From the NCBI RefSeq assembly GCF_000302535.1, contig NC_018708.1, positions 2,542,001 through 2,606,000 of the forward strand: 64,000 bases of DNA, in the 5' to 3' direction. The stretch's first letter is position 1, and each line of letters begins with the position of its first letter. The position numbers and the translations under genes were made by a program. This document shows, piece by piece, positions 26,819 through 34,369 of this stretch. The stretch comes from Acidovorax sp. KKS102 (GTDB lineage Bacteria > Pseudomonadota > Gammaproteobacteria > Burkholderiales > Burkholderiaceae_C). The notes below the pieces were generated by a model. That model was not told where the DNA came from, ran no database searches, and saw only the letters and a program-made list of their open reading frames with translations.

Positions 26819-28254
26819 ATGCGCCCATGAGCACGCCTACGACCACGCCCCGCATCTGCCACGCCGAGCACCTACCCCGCACCGTGACGCAAGACGCCCA
26901 TGTGCCGGTGCTCATCGTGGGCGGCGGCGCCTGTGGCCTCACGGCGGCGCTGATGCTGCACGACGCCGGTGTGGACTGCGCGGTGCTGGAGCGCGATGCC
27001 ACCCCGCTGGGCTCTTCGGCCCTCTCATCCGGCTTTATCCCCGCGCCCGGCACGCAGGCGCAGCGCGCGGCGGGCATTGACGACGACAGCCCGGAGCGGT
27101 TTGCCGCCGACATCAGCGCCAAGGCCAAAGGCAGGGCGGCGCCGCACCTGGTGAAGGCCTACGCCCAGGCGATTGGCCCGGCGCTGGATGCACTGCAAGC
27201 ACGCCACGGCCTGCAGTGGCAGGTGCTGGACGGATTTCTGTACCCCGGCCACAGCGTGCGCCGCATGCACGCCACGCCCGAGAAAACCGGCGTCGGCCTG
27301 ATGGGCCGCCTTGCCAACGCGGTGACAGCGGCGGACATTCCCCTCATTACCGAAGCCACGGTGCGCGAGCTTTGGGTCAACGCCCAGCAGCGCGTGATCG
27401 GCGTGGGCTACGAGCGGCCCGACGGCACGCTGGAGCACCTGGCCTGCGACGCTCTCATCCTGGCCTGCAACGGCTTTGGCGGCAACCCGGCCATGGTGCG
27501 CGAGCTGCTGCCCGAGATGCGCGATGCGCTGTTCGCTGGCCACACCGGCAATGACGGCAGCGCCATCGCCTGGGGCCAGGCGCTGGGCGCACGGCTGGCC
27601 GACCTGGGCGGCTACCAGGGCCACGGCTCCTGGGCCATTCCGCAGGGCGCGTTGATCTCGTGGGCGCTGATGATGGAAGGCGGCATCCAGGTCAATGCGC
27701 TGGGCGAGCGCTTTCACGACGAGACACAGGGCTACTCCGAAGCCTCGGTGCATGTGCTGGCGCAACCGGGCGGCGTGGCGTGGAATGTGTTCGATGCGCC
27801 CATCCTCGCATTGGCGCGCAGCTTTCCGGACTTTGTCGATGCCGAGGCGGCCGGTGCCGTCAAGCACTGCGACAGCGTGCAGGCACTGGCGGCCACCATT
27901 AGCTGCGAAGAATCAAAATTGATAGCTACTCTCGCAAGCCTGACGGGCGGTGGTGACCAAAATGAGGCAAATCACCGCACTTTTACCCGTCCACTGCAGG
28001 CACCGTTCTGCGCCGTCAAGGTGACCGGCGCGCTGTTCCATACCCAGGGCGGGCTGGACATCGACGCCCAGTGCCGCGTGCTCAGCCAGCACGGCCAGCC
28101 ATTGCCCAATCTGCTGGCCGCAGGCGGCGCCGCGCGGGGCGTGTCGGGCGACGCGGTGTGGGGTTATCTTTCCGGCAACGGCCTGCTCAGCGCCGTGGCT
28201 GGTGGCTACATCGCAGCGCACACGGCGGCCGATCTGACCCGCCAGAAAGTCTGA
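26815..28254 (+). CDS. FAD-dependent oxidoreductase (fumarate-reductase/ketosteroid-dehydrogenase-like flavoprotein)
   Basis: A 479-residue flavoprotein. The FAD dinucleotide fold begins VPVLIVGGGACGLTAALMLH, with the acidic ribose ligand in VLERDATPLG. A central capping domain and the C-terminal FAD block LLAAGGAARGVSGDAVWGYLSGNGLLSAV are present. This group inserts or reduces a C=C next to a carbonyl or carboxyl. No heme or FMN-binding extension and no signal peptide is seen, so it is likely cytoplasmic. Residues about 366-386 are encoded by an inverted copy of the dispersed repeat. It starts 4 bases inside the upstream gene and ends 4 bases before the lyase gene. Confidence 0.83.
   Translation: MNAPMSTPTTTPRICHAEHLPRTVTQDAHVPVLIVGGGACGLTAALMLHDAGVDCAVLERDATPLGSSALSSGFIPAPGTQAQRAAGIDDDSPERFAADISAKAKGRAAPHLVKAYAQAIGPALDALQARHGLQWQVLDGFLYPGHSVRRMHATPEKTGVGLMGRLANAVTAADIPLITEATVRELWVNAQQRVIGVGYERPDGTLEHLACDALILACNGFGGNPAMVRELLPEMRDALFAGHTGNDGSAIAWGQALGARLADLGGYQGHGSWAIPQGALISWALMMEGGIQVNALGERFHDETQGYSEASVHVLAQPGGVAWNVFDAPILALARSFPDFVDAEAAGAVKHCDSVQALAATISCEESKLIATLASLTGGGDQNEANHRTFTRPLQAPFCAVKVTGALFHTQGGLDIDAQCRVLSQHGQPLPNLLAAGGAARGVSGDAVWGYLSGNGLLSAVAGGYIAAHTAADLTRQKV
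27905..27970 (-). repeat. Dispersed AGCTAT repeat, copy 3 (inverted, inside flavoprotein gene)
   Basis: On the minus strand it reads ...CAGGCTTGCGAGAGTAGCTATCAATTTTG, matching the repeat core. It is translated in the flavoprotein as a charged, low-conservation stretch before residue 390. Confidence 0.65.
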
Positions 28255-28258
28255 AGAC

Positions 28259-29122
28259 ATGACCATCTCATCGTTGAAAGAACGCCTGCACGAACCCCGC
28301 GCCATCCTGGCCCCCGGCGTGTACGACGCCCTGAGCGCCCTGGTGGCCGAGCAAACGGGCTTCGAGGCGCTGTACCTCTCAGGCGCATCGATTGCCTACA
28401 CGCGCCTGGGTAGGTCCGACGTGGGCCTGACCACCTACACCGAGGTGGAAGACACCCTGGCGCGCATCACCGAGCGAGTGCGCACGCCCGTCATCGTCGA
28501 TGCCGACACTGGCTTCGGCAACGCGCTCAACACCCAGCGCACCGTGCGCGGCTTTGAGCGCGCGGGCGCGGCCATGATCCAGATTGAGGACCAGGGCTTC
28601 CCCAAGCGCTGCGGCCACCTGGACGGCAAGACAGTAGTGCCCGTGGCCGAGATGTGCGGCAAGCTCAAGGCCGCGCTGGATGCGCGCCGCAGCGCCCACA
28701 CCCTGATCCTGGCGCGCACCGACGCGCTGGCCGTCGAGGGCATCGACGCCGCCTTCGACCGCGCCGAGGCGTACCTGGAATGTGGCGTGGACGCGCTTTT
28801 CATCGAGGCCCTGCGCACCCCCGAGCAGATGGACGCAGCCTGCCAGCGCTTTGCCCACCGCATTCCGCTGCTGGCCAACATGGTCGAAGGCGGCAAGACA
28901 CCCATCCAGAGCGCGGCCGAGCTGCAGCAGCGCGGCTTTCGCATCGTGATCTTTCCCGGCGGCACGGCCCGCGCCGTGGCGCACACGCTGCAGGGCTACT
29001 ACGGCAGCCTGCACACGCACCAGACCACGGCGCCATTTAAGGACCGGATGATGGACTTTGACGGCCTGAATGCGCTGATCGGCACGCCCGAGCTGATGGC
29101 GCAAGGGCGCCAGTACGAGTAA
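28259..29122 (+). CDS. Isocitrate lyase / PEP mutase-superfamily C-C lyase
   Basis: A 287-residue single-domain (beta/alpha)8 enzyme of the PEP-mutase/isocitrate-lyase superfamily. The Mg site is VIVDADTGFGN and IQIEDQGFPK. The flexible-loop motif is KRCGH at residues 116-120, with C118 as the proton-donor Cys found in C-C lyases (methylisocitrate lyase PrpB, 2,3-dimethylmalate lyase) and absent from phosphonomutases. It should cleave a 2-hydroxy-dicarboxylate, typically giving pyruvate or glyoxylate plus a second acid. It closes the catabolic operon. The aconitase-family pair upstream would make exactly this kind of substrate. Confidence 0.88.
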   Translation: MTISSLKERLHEPRAILAPGVYDALSALVAEQTGFEALYLSGASIAYTRLGRSDVGLTTYTEVEDTLARITERVRTPVIVDADTGFGNALNTQRTVRGFERAGAAMIQIEDQGFPKRCGHLDGKTVVPVAEMCGKLKAALDARRSAHTLILARTDALAVEGIDAAFDRAEAYLECGVDALFIEALRTPEQMDAACQRFAHRIPLLANMVEGGKTPIQSAAELQQRGFRIVIFPGGTARAVAHTLQGYYGSLHTHQTTAPFKDRMMDFDGLNALIGTPELMAQGRQYE

Positions 29123-29134
29123 TTCCGCTTCTAA

Positions 29135-29246
29135 GAGCGGCTAACAAAACTCAGCGAAGCGGTTTTGGCTAGGCGCTGTGTCGCAGGCAGTATGAGCAGT
29201 ACGACAAGACACAGCAACGACGCCAGAAGAGTTTTGTTAGCCGCTC
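29135..29246. mobile_element. MITE-like element with perfect 18-bp terminal inverted repeats and TAA duplication
   Basis: GAGCGGCTAACAAAACTC (29135-29152) is matched perfectly in inverted orientation at 29229-29246. TAA flanks both ends (29132-29134 and 29247-29249). An internal pair GCTGTGTC/GACACAGC adds further symmetry. There is no coding capacity in 112 bp. It looks like a non-autonomous transposon of an IS5-related or similar element with a 3-base duplication. Confidence 0.65.
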
Positions 29247-29247
29247 T

Positions 29248-29326
29248 AAATCATCCGTGTCGTTGTTGCTTCGCCTTGCCGTGCTACAGCACTGTCTGCG
29301 GCTTCGCGCCTAGACACGAATGATTT
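29248..29326. repeat. Second inverted repeat directly next to the MITE-like element
   Basis: AAATCATCCGTGTC (29248-29261) pairs with GACACGAATGATTT (29313-29326), 13 of 14 bases. A small GTGCT/AGCAC hairpin lies between them. Its left arm overlaps the TAA flank of the preceding element, so the two palindromic units are nested or abutting. Together they fill most of the 318-base gap before msrA; no gene is seen there. Confidence 0.55.
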
Positions 29327-29440
29327 GGAAACGGAACAACCGCCAAGCCGTACAGAGCCAATGCCCCCGTCCGCACTGCGGCGGGTGAGGGCGCGTACCA
29401 TGCCGCCAACGTTCTTCCCCCGAACTGCATGGAGACCCAC

Positions 29441-29983
29441 ATGGCCCACAACCCACAAACCATCACCCTCGGCGGCGGCTGCTTCTGGTGCACCGAAGCC
29501 GTGTTCGACCGCGTGCGCGGCATCACCGACGTGGAAAGCGGCTACACCAACGGCCACACCGTCAACCCCACTTACGAGCAGATCTGTGAGGGCGACACCG
29601 GCCACGCCGAGGTGGTGCGCCTGACGTTCGACGCCGACGAAATCAGCCTGGAGGAGATTCTGGAAATCTTCTTCCATACCCACGACCCGACCACGCTCAA
29701 CCGCCAGGGGAACGACGTGGGCACGCAGTACCGCAGCGGCATCTACTACGACAACCCCGAACACGGCGAGATCGCCAACGCCATGATCCGCCAGATGTCA
29801 CAAGACAAGCTGTTTGGCGCTGCCATCACCACCGAGGTGAAGCCACTGCAAAACTACAGCACGGCCGAGGCCTACCACCAGGACTACTTTGCCAACCACC
29901 CCCATGCGGGCTACTGCGCGTTTGTGGTGGGGCCGAAGGTGGAGAAGTTCAGGAAGACGTTTGCGCGGTATTTGAAGGGCTGA
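29441..29983 (+). CDS. msrA: Peptide-methionine (S)-S-oxide reductase
   Basis: A 180-residue MsrA that reduces methionine-S-sulfoxide in proteins using thioredoxin. The active site GGGCFWCTE places the catalytic Cys at C14. GYTNGHTVNPTYEQICEGDTGHAE and YRSGIYYDNPEHGE are the other conserved blocks. No extra resolving Cys motif typical of long MsrA forms is evident, apart from C163 in AGYCAFVV. The ATG at 29441 with GGAG 6 bases upstream is preferred to the ATG at 29429. It is monocistronic, with palindromic elements upstream. Confidence 0.93.
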   Translation: MAHNPQTITLGGGCFWCTEAVFDRVRGITDVESGYTNGHTVNPTYEQICEGDTGHAEVVRLTFDADEISLEEILEIFFHTHDPTTLNRQGNDVGTQYRSGIYYDNPEHGEIANAMIRQMSQDKLFGAAITTEVKPLQNYSTAEAYHQDYFANHPHAGYCAFVVGPKVEKFRKTFARYLKG

Positions 29984-30085
29984 CGCTGCGACGCAGAAGA
30001 CCACCAGGGGCGGCATCTGGATCTTGATCTGTGGGTTCACCGATGGGTGGGTGAGCAAATTCCTCGGGGTGGACGCTTCGTGCGG

Positions 30086-30112
30086 GCATAATGCAACCCG
30101 ATTGCGTTATGC
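30086..30112. promoter_or_regulatory. Fur/Zur-family operator in front of the zinc-type locus
   Basis: GCATAATGCAA, a 5-base centre and TTGCGTTATGC form a 27-bp palindrome matching at 10 of 11 arm positions. CATAAT in the left arm could be the -10 box, so binding would block transcription. The position ahead of a Fur-family gene suggests autoregulation. Confidence 0.7.
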
Positions 30113-30132
30113 GCAGTTCATCCGCACCACCC

Positions 30133-30609
30133 ATGCCCTTACCGTCCCCTCAACGTCTCCAGTCCTGGTCGCTTCCTTCCGGTATGCGCGCCACCCGCGC
30201 CACCAGGGCGTTGGCGGCGGTGTACCAAGCCCGGCCGGACGCAGCCCTGTCAGAGCCCGAGGTTGAGACGGCCCTGGCCCAAGCAGGTGTTGCCGTCAAC
30301 AAAGTCACCGTCTACCGCATGCTCGACCGTTTTGCTGCCGCTGGGCTGCTGCACAAGCAGGTGGATGCCGGCCGTGTAACGCGCTACGCGCTGGCGCCGC
30401 AGGGGGAAGAAGGCGCTGCACCGCGGTTTGAATGCGACGACTGCCACCGCCAGTTCCGCCTGTCGCAGGGTTCGGCCAAGGTGCAGACCGCCCTCAAGCA
30501 GGTGCTGCAGGCGCTGGCCACCGCAGGACACGAGAGCCTGGCGGTGGACATTGCAGTGCACGGGCGCTGTGCCGACTGCGCGCACCCGGCAGAGGGCGCT
30601 GCCGCATGA
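30133..30609 (+). CDS. zur: Fur-family metalloregulator, probably Zur
   Basis: A 158-residue Fur-superfamily repressor. The winged helix covers about residues 20-85 (RATRALAAVYQ ... VNKVTVYRMLDRFAAAGLL). The dimerisation domain has two Cys pairs for structural zinc, FECDDC and GRCADCAH. Zur is preferred over Fur because the cotranscribed genes and the nearby receptor have zinc-uptake features. The start is uncertain: ATGs at 30091 and 30109 lie in the operator, so 30133 is used, and 30184 is possible. The stop overlaps the ATPase start by 4 bases. Confidence 0.8.
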   Translation: MPLPSPQRLQSWSLPSGMRATRATRALAAVYQARPDAALSEPEVETALAQAGVAVNKVTVYRMLDRFAAAGLLHKQVDAGRVTRYALAPQGEEGAAPRFECDDCHRQFRLSQGSAKVQTALKQVLQALATAGHESLAVDIAVHGRCADCAHPAEGAAA

Positions 30610-31289
30610 TCCGCACCCGGGGGCTTTCCTACACCTATGCCACGGGTGGCGCCGCGCCGCTGCGCTTTCCGGATGTGGACCTGCGCCAGGGCGGCACGCT
30701 GCTGCTGCGCGGGCGCTCGGGCACCGGCAAATCCACCTGGCTGGCGCTGATGGCGGGGCTGCGCGGTGCCAGCGGGGGCGACCTGTTTGTGGCGGGCACC
30801 CAGCTGGGCACGCAGCGCGGGGCGGAGATCGATGCCTGGCGTGCCCGCACGATTGGCTTTTTGCCGCAGAAGCTGTATCTCAGCAGCGCACTCACCGTGG
30901 AGGACAACCTGGCGCTGGCTTACTTTGCGGCCGGGCTGCCGCGCGACGATGCGGCGATCCAGCGCGCCCTGGCGCAGGTGGGGGTCTCCGAGTTGGCCGC
31001 GCGCGAGCCGCATCAGCTTTCGGGCGGGCAGGCGCAGCGCGTGGCGCTGGCGCGGGCCGTGCTGCTGGCGCCGCAGGTGCTGCTGGCCGATGAGCCCACG
31101 GCCAGCCTGGACGACGAGGCAGCTGCGGATGCGCTGGCGTTGCTGCAGCAGAGTGCTACGGCCTGCGACGCCAGCCTGGTGATAGCCACGCATGACCAGC
31201 GTGTGGTGTCCGCCCTGGCGGGTGTCCAGACCCTCGATTTGAATGAAATCGGCACTAAGCGCCGGTTGAATATGCCTGAGCAGCTATGA
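30606..31289 (+). CDS. ABC transporter ATPase (LolD/MacB-like), Zur-linked
   Basis: A 227-residue ATPase. Walker A is GRSGTGKSTW, the Q-loop is FLPQKLYL, the signature is LSGGQAQRVALARAV, Walker B is VLLADEPTASLDD, and the switch His is in VIATHDQ. The sequence groups with the LolD/MacB/FtsE type, whose partners are FtsX-like permeases such as the next gene. The last roughly 15 residues (NEIGTKRRLNMPEQL) come from a copy of the dispersed repeat. Zinc-regulated systems with this composition exist (the Zrg locus of Vibrio as I recall it); a direct role in zinc is inferred. Confidence 0.85.
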   Translation: MIRTRGLSYTYATGGAAPLRFPDVDLRQGGTLLLRGRSGTGKSTWLALMAGLRGASGGDLFVAGTQLGTQRGAEIDAWRARTIGFLPQKLYLSSALTVEDNLALAYFAAGLPRDDAAIQRALAQVGVSELAAREPHQLSGGQAQRVALARAVLLAPQVLLADEPTASLDDEAAADALALLQQSATACDASLVIATHDQRVVSALAGVQTLDLNEIGTKRRLNMPEQL

Positions 31290-31293
31290 ATTC
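31242..31293 (+). repeat. Dispersed AGCTAT repeat, copy 4 (spanning the ATPase/permease junction)
   Basis: The stretch ends in GAATATGCCTGAGCAGCTATGAA. The repeat supplies the last codons and TGA of the ATPase gene and the ATG of the permease gene (the ATGA in AGCTATGAA). Confidence 0.7.
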
Positions 31294-32524
31294 AGGAGTA
31301 TTCAAGCTCGCCCGCCTGTCCTGGCACTACCTCTGGTCCCGCCCGCTGGCGGCCGTGCTCAACCTGCTGGTGCTCACGCTGGGCCTGGCCGCCATCACGC
31401 TGGTGCTGCTGGTGGCCACGCAGCTCGACAAGGCGTTCGAGCGCGACCTGAGCGGCATCGACCTGGTGGTGGGCGCCAAGGGAAGCCCGCTGCAGCTCAT
31501 CCTGGCGGGCGTGTTCCACATCGACGTGCCCACGGGCAACATCCCGCTGCAAGAGGTGCAGACGCTGCAGAAGAATCCACTGGTGGCGCAGGTCATCCCG
31601 CTCAGCCTGGGTGACAGCTACCAGGGCTTCCGCATCGTGGGCACCACGCCGGACTACATCACGCACTACGCGGCCACGCTGGCCGAAGGCGCGCTGTGGC
31701 AGCAGCCCATGGACGCGGTGCTGGGCGCCAGCGTGGCGCGTGGCATTGTGAAAGCCAGCCACCAAGGCGCGCCGCTGGTCGGCGCCACCTTCATCGGCAG
31801 CCATGGCCTGGGTGGAGGAGGGCATGCGCACGGCGACCACCCCTATCGCGTGAGCGGCGTGCTCGCGCCCTGCGGCTGTGTGCTGGACCGGCTGATCCTG
31901 ACCAGCACCGAATCCGTCTGGATGGTGCACGAGACCGCCACAGCCAACGATGCCGAAGACCTGGAAATTCTGAAGGAAGAGCGCGAGGTGACTGTGGCGC
32001 TGGTGCGCTACCGCACGCCCATGGCGGCCATCACGTTGCCGCGCCTGATCAACGGTGGCACATCGATGCAGGCGGCGGCGCCCGCCATCGAGGTCACACG
32101 CTTGCTGCGCTTGCTGGGCGTGGGCGCCGACGTGTTGCGCGCCTTTGGCGGCGTGCTGCTGGCCGTGGCCGCGCTCAGTGTGTTCATCGCCTTGTGGAAT
32201 GCCGTGCGCGAGCGCCGCGCCGACTTGGCCATGCTGCGCATGCTGGGCGCGCCCCCGGGCCGCGTGGCTGGGCTGGTGCTGTGGGAGGCGCTGTGGCTGG
32301 CCGCGCTCGCCTCCATGCTGGGGCTGCTGCTGGGCCACGGGCTGGCGCAGGTCTTGGGTTGGGCCTTGCAGGCGCAAGGTTTGCTGCCCGTGACGGGCTG
32401 GATCTGGCTACCCGCCGAAGCCGGGGTGCCGCTGCTGGCCGCAGGCGTGGCGGCTTTGGCCGCGCTGCTGCCGGCCATGCAGGCCTACCGGACCGATGTG
32501 GCCGACTTGCTCAGCCAGCCATGA
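31286..32524 (+). CDS. FtsX/MacB-type ABC permease, Zur-linked
   Basis: A 412-residue permease with an N-terminal TM helix (LAAVLNLLVLTLGLAAITLVLL), a large periplasmic domain and three C-terminal TM helices of the FtsX domain (ending MQAYRTDVADLLSQP). The periplasmic domain carries a short His-rich stretch, GGGGHAHGDHPY, and a CGC motif, plausible metal contacts. The topology is that of mechanotransmission ABC proteins (LolCE, MacB), not classical importers. It overlaps the ATPase gene by 4 bases. A role in zinc handling is inferred from the operon. Confidence 0.82.
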   Translation: MNSGVFKLARLSWHYLWSRPLAAVLNLLVLTLGLAAITLVLLVATQLDKAFERDLSGIDLVVGAKGSPLQLILAGVFHIDVPTGNIPLQEVQTLQKNPLVAQVIPLSLGDSYQGFRIVGTTPDYITHYAATLAEGALWQQPMDAVLGASVARGIVKASHQGAPLVGATFIGSHGLGGGGHAHGDHPYRVSGVLAPCGCVLDRLILTSTESVWMVHETATANDAEDLEILKEEREVTVALVRYRTPMAAITLPRLINGGTSMQAAAPAIEVTRLLRLLGVGADVLRAFGGVLLAVAALSVFIALWNAVRERRADLAMLRMLGAPPGRVAGLVLWEALWLAALASMLGLLLGHGLAQVLGWALQAQGLLPVTGWIWLPAEAGVPLLAAGVAALAALLPAMQAYRTDVADLLSQP

Positions 32525-32589
32525 CCGCCCCGTTGAACAACCCCGTTTTTGTTTGACCCAATTCTCTGAATCACCTGGAAGGACCCTTC

Positions 32590-32841
32590 ATGAAGCACCT
32601 CATCTCCGCGCTCGCCCTGGCCCCCATGCTCCTCGTTGGTGCGCTGGCCCACGCGCAAGTCCACAACGACAAGGACACTCAGGAAGACATCGCCCGCCAC
32701 CGTGCGATGGCCGCGGCGCACGAGGCGGCTGCCAAGTGCCTGGAATCCGGCAAGGGCCATGACCAGTGCCAAAAAGACCTGCAGGCCGCGTGCCGGAACC
32801 TGGCCATCGGAAAATACTGCGGCATGAAGCACGCGCACTGA
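32590..32841 (+). CDS. Small secreted cysteine-containing protein, unknown function
   Basis: An 83-residue protein with a clear signal peptide (MKHLISALALAPMLLVGALAHA). The mature part of about 61 residues has four Cys (KCLESGKGHDQC and ACRNLAIGKYC), His residues and the terminus MKHAH. Two disulfides or a metal site are possible. GGAAGG lies 5 bases before the ATG. It sits between the permease and the DUF3299 gene in the same direction, so it probably belongs to the zinc-type operon. I do not recognise the family. Confidence 0.72.
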   Translation: MKHLISALALAPMLLVGALAHAQVHNDKDTQEDIARHRAMAAAHEAAAKCLESGKGHDQCQKDLQAACRNLAIGKYCGMKHAH

Positions 32842-32883
32842 GCGCCTGTTTGTCTTGAAGCTTGTTCGCCCGGAGTCCCCGCC

Positions 32884-33513
32884 ATGCCCCGCACCTTGAA
32901 CCCCTTGTCCGTCACCGGCCAAATGGCTCGCCTGGCTTGTATTGCCGCCGCGCTGGCTCTGGCAGGCGGTGCACATGCGCAGCAAGGCGCCGCCACCAAG
33001 CCCGCGCCAGGCGCTTTTGAGCGCGCCAAGGAAGGCGCGGCGGCGGCGCCGGTGTTGTCGTCACCCCTGCCTGCGGGCGCGGGCACCGCCGTGCCAGCGG
33101 GGTCGGGTGCGGGCTACCACAGCCCCAACAGCCCGATTGCGCCGCTGCCCCAACGCAACGACGTGGTGCCCTGGTCGGTGCTGACCGACCTGAGCAAGAA
33201 AACCACCAAGGACGGCATCCTGCCCGTGTTCAACGATGCCCAGAAGGACATGGACAAGACCACGCAGCGCATCCAGGGCTTCATGGTGCCGCTGGATGCC
33301 AAGCCGACGCAGACGCACTTCATCCTCACCTCCGTGCCGCTGACCTGCTCGTTCTGCACGCCGGGCGGGCCCGAGAGCATGGTCGAAGTCAAGGCCAAGA
33401 CGCCCGTGCGCTATTCGCTGGAGCCCGTGGTGGTGGAAGGCAAGTTCACCGTGCTCCCCAATGACCAATATGGCCTGTACTACCGCGTGGTGGACGCGGT
33501 GCCGGTGAAATAA
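32884..33513 (+). CDS. Secreted DUF3299-type protein
   Basis: A 209-residue exported protein with signal peptide ending GGAHA. A low-complexity Ala/Pro/Gly linker occupies about residues 35-80. The conserved domain follows: WSVLTDLSKK, IQGFMVPLD and FILTSVPLTCSFCTPGGPESMV, the layout I associate with DUF3299 proteins found beside LolCDE-like ABC genes. Function is unknown; SFC-x-PGGP may bind a metal or thiol. It follows the small secreted protein by 42 bases. Confidence 0.72.
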   Translation: MPRTLNPLSVTGQMARLACIAAALALAGGAHAQQGAATKPAPGAFERAKEGAAAAPVLSSPLPAGAGTAVPAGSGAGYHSPNSPIAPLPQRNDVVPWSVLTDLSKKTTKDGILPVFNDAQKDMDKTTQRIQGFMVPLDAKPTQTHFILTSVPLTCSFCTPGGPESMVEVKAKTPVRYSLEPVVVEGKFTVLPNDQYGLYYRVVDAVPVK

Positions 33514-33578
33514 TCCACGGCTTTTAGCGCTGCAGCGCTACAGCCTCTGCCGCAATCCTTTTCCCTTTCGTTCCTGAC

Positions 33579-34040
33579 GTGGCCCGCGCGCTCCTTCGCC
33601 CCCCGTACCTGCCGTCCGCCGCCCTGCGCAGCGCGGTGGTGCGGCGCGTGTCGTTGGCGTGGCTGCTGCTGGCCCTGGTGGTCGTGCCCACGCTGGGGCG
33701 GCTGCACCAGGTGGTGCACGGGGGCGCGCTGGACCAGGCCCATGCCGGGCTGCTGGCCGCGCCATCGTCGCTGCCCGGACAGCCGGCGTGGAACCCAGCC
33801 CCCACTGCGCAGCCCGCTGCCGCATCGGGCCACAGTCTGTGGCTTCCGTATCTGCTGGCCCACCACGCGCCGGTGGACTGCCTGTTGCTCGACCAGCTGG
33901 CGCTGGGCGACGCATTGCATGCTGCCCCGCTGGCGCTGCCTGCGGCCGATGCGCCACTGCCGCCCACCGTGCACGTGGCAGGGCGGGCGAGCACACCCCA
34001 CATTGCGCTGTTCCACGCGCGCGGCCCGCCGGTCGCCTGA
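33579..34040 (+). CDS. Hypothetical membrane-anchored protein of the zinc-type locus
   Basis: A 153-residue protein with an N-terminal hydrophobic segment (SLAWLLLALVVVPTLG) followed by a His-containing Ala/Pro-rich region: HQVVHGG, YLLAHHAPVDCLLLDQLALGD and the tail PHIALFHARG. This resembles small DUF2946-like proteins often linked to metal or copper loci, but I cannot assign it firmly. It lies 65 bases after the DUF3299 gene and ahead of the receptor. Confidence 0.6.
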   Translation: MARALLRPPYLPSAALRSAVVRRVSLAWLLLALVVVPTLGRLHQVVHGGALDQAHAGLLAAPSSLPGQPAWNPAPTAQPAAASGHSLWLPYLLAHHAPVDCLLLDQLALGDALHAAPLALPAADAPLPPTVHVAGRASTPHIALFHARGPPVA

Positions 34041-34058
34041 CGCGCAGCGCACCTCTAG

Positions 34059-34219
34059 GAACCCTCTACACGAATCAAGCTGCAAGTGGGCGCAGCGGAT
34101 CGGGAAGGGCTGCAAGGCGCAAAACGCGGCAATAGCGGTAGCTATTGCGAGTATTTGCAACGCGGCAGACCGCCCGAGCCCGCTGATGCACACGGCGCGC
34201 TGACTTGTGCAGAGGGTCC
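34059..34219. mobile_element. MITE-like palindromic element, 161 bp, flanked by CTAG
   Basis: The ends GAACCCTCTACACGAATCA and, inverted, GGACCCTCTGCACAAGTCA match at 14 of 19 positions. CTAG lies on both sides (34055-34058 and 34220-34223), the same target as the IS5-family element at 8449. The two halves can be aligned along most of the length, and the centre is a perfect hairpin CAATAGC-GGTA-GCTATTG. There is no coding capacity. It is probably a non-autonomous relative of an IS5-type element that is not in this window. Confidence 0.62.
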
Positions 34220-34369
34220 CTAGCCCCACCTTCTCAGTCGGCTTACCCCTGTGTGCCTTGCAGGGCAACGCGGCGGTGTTGTGCCTGCTGGCGAGGGGTG
34301 CGGTCTGCAGGCCGCAATACGCAGGCTTGGCTGGCGGCTGCCAGCGGCCGCACCACGGTGCGCCCATCA

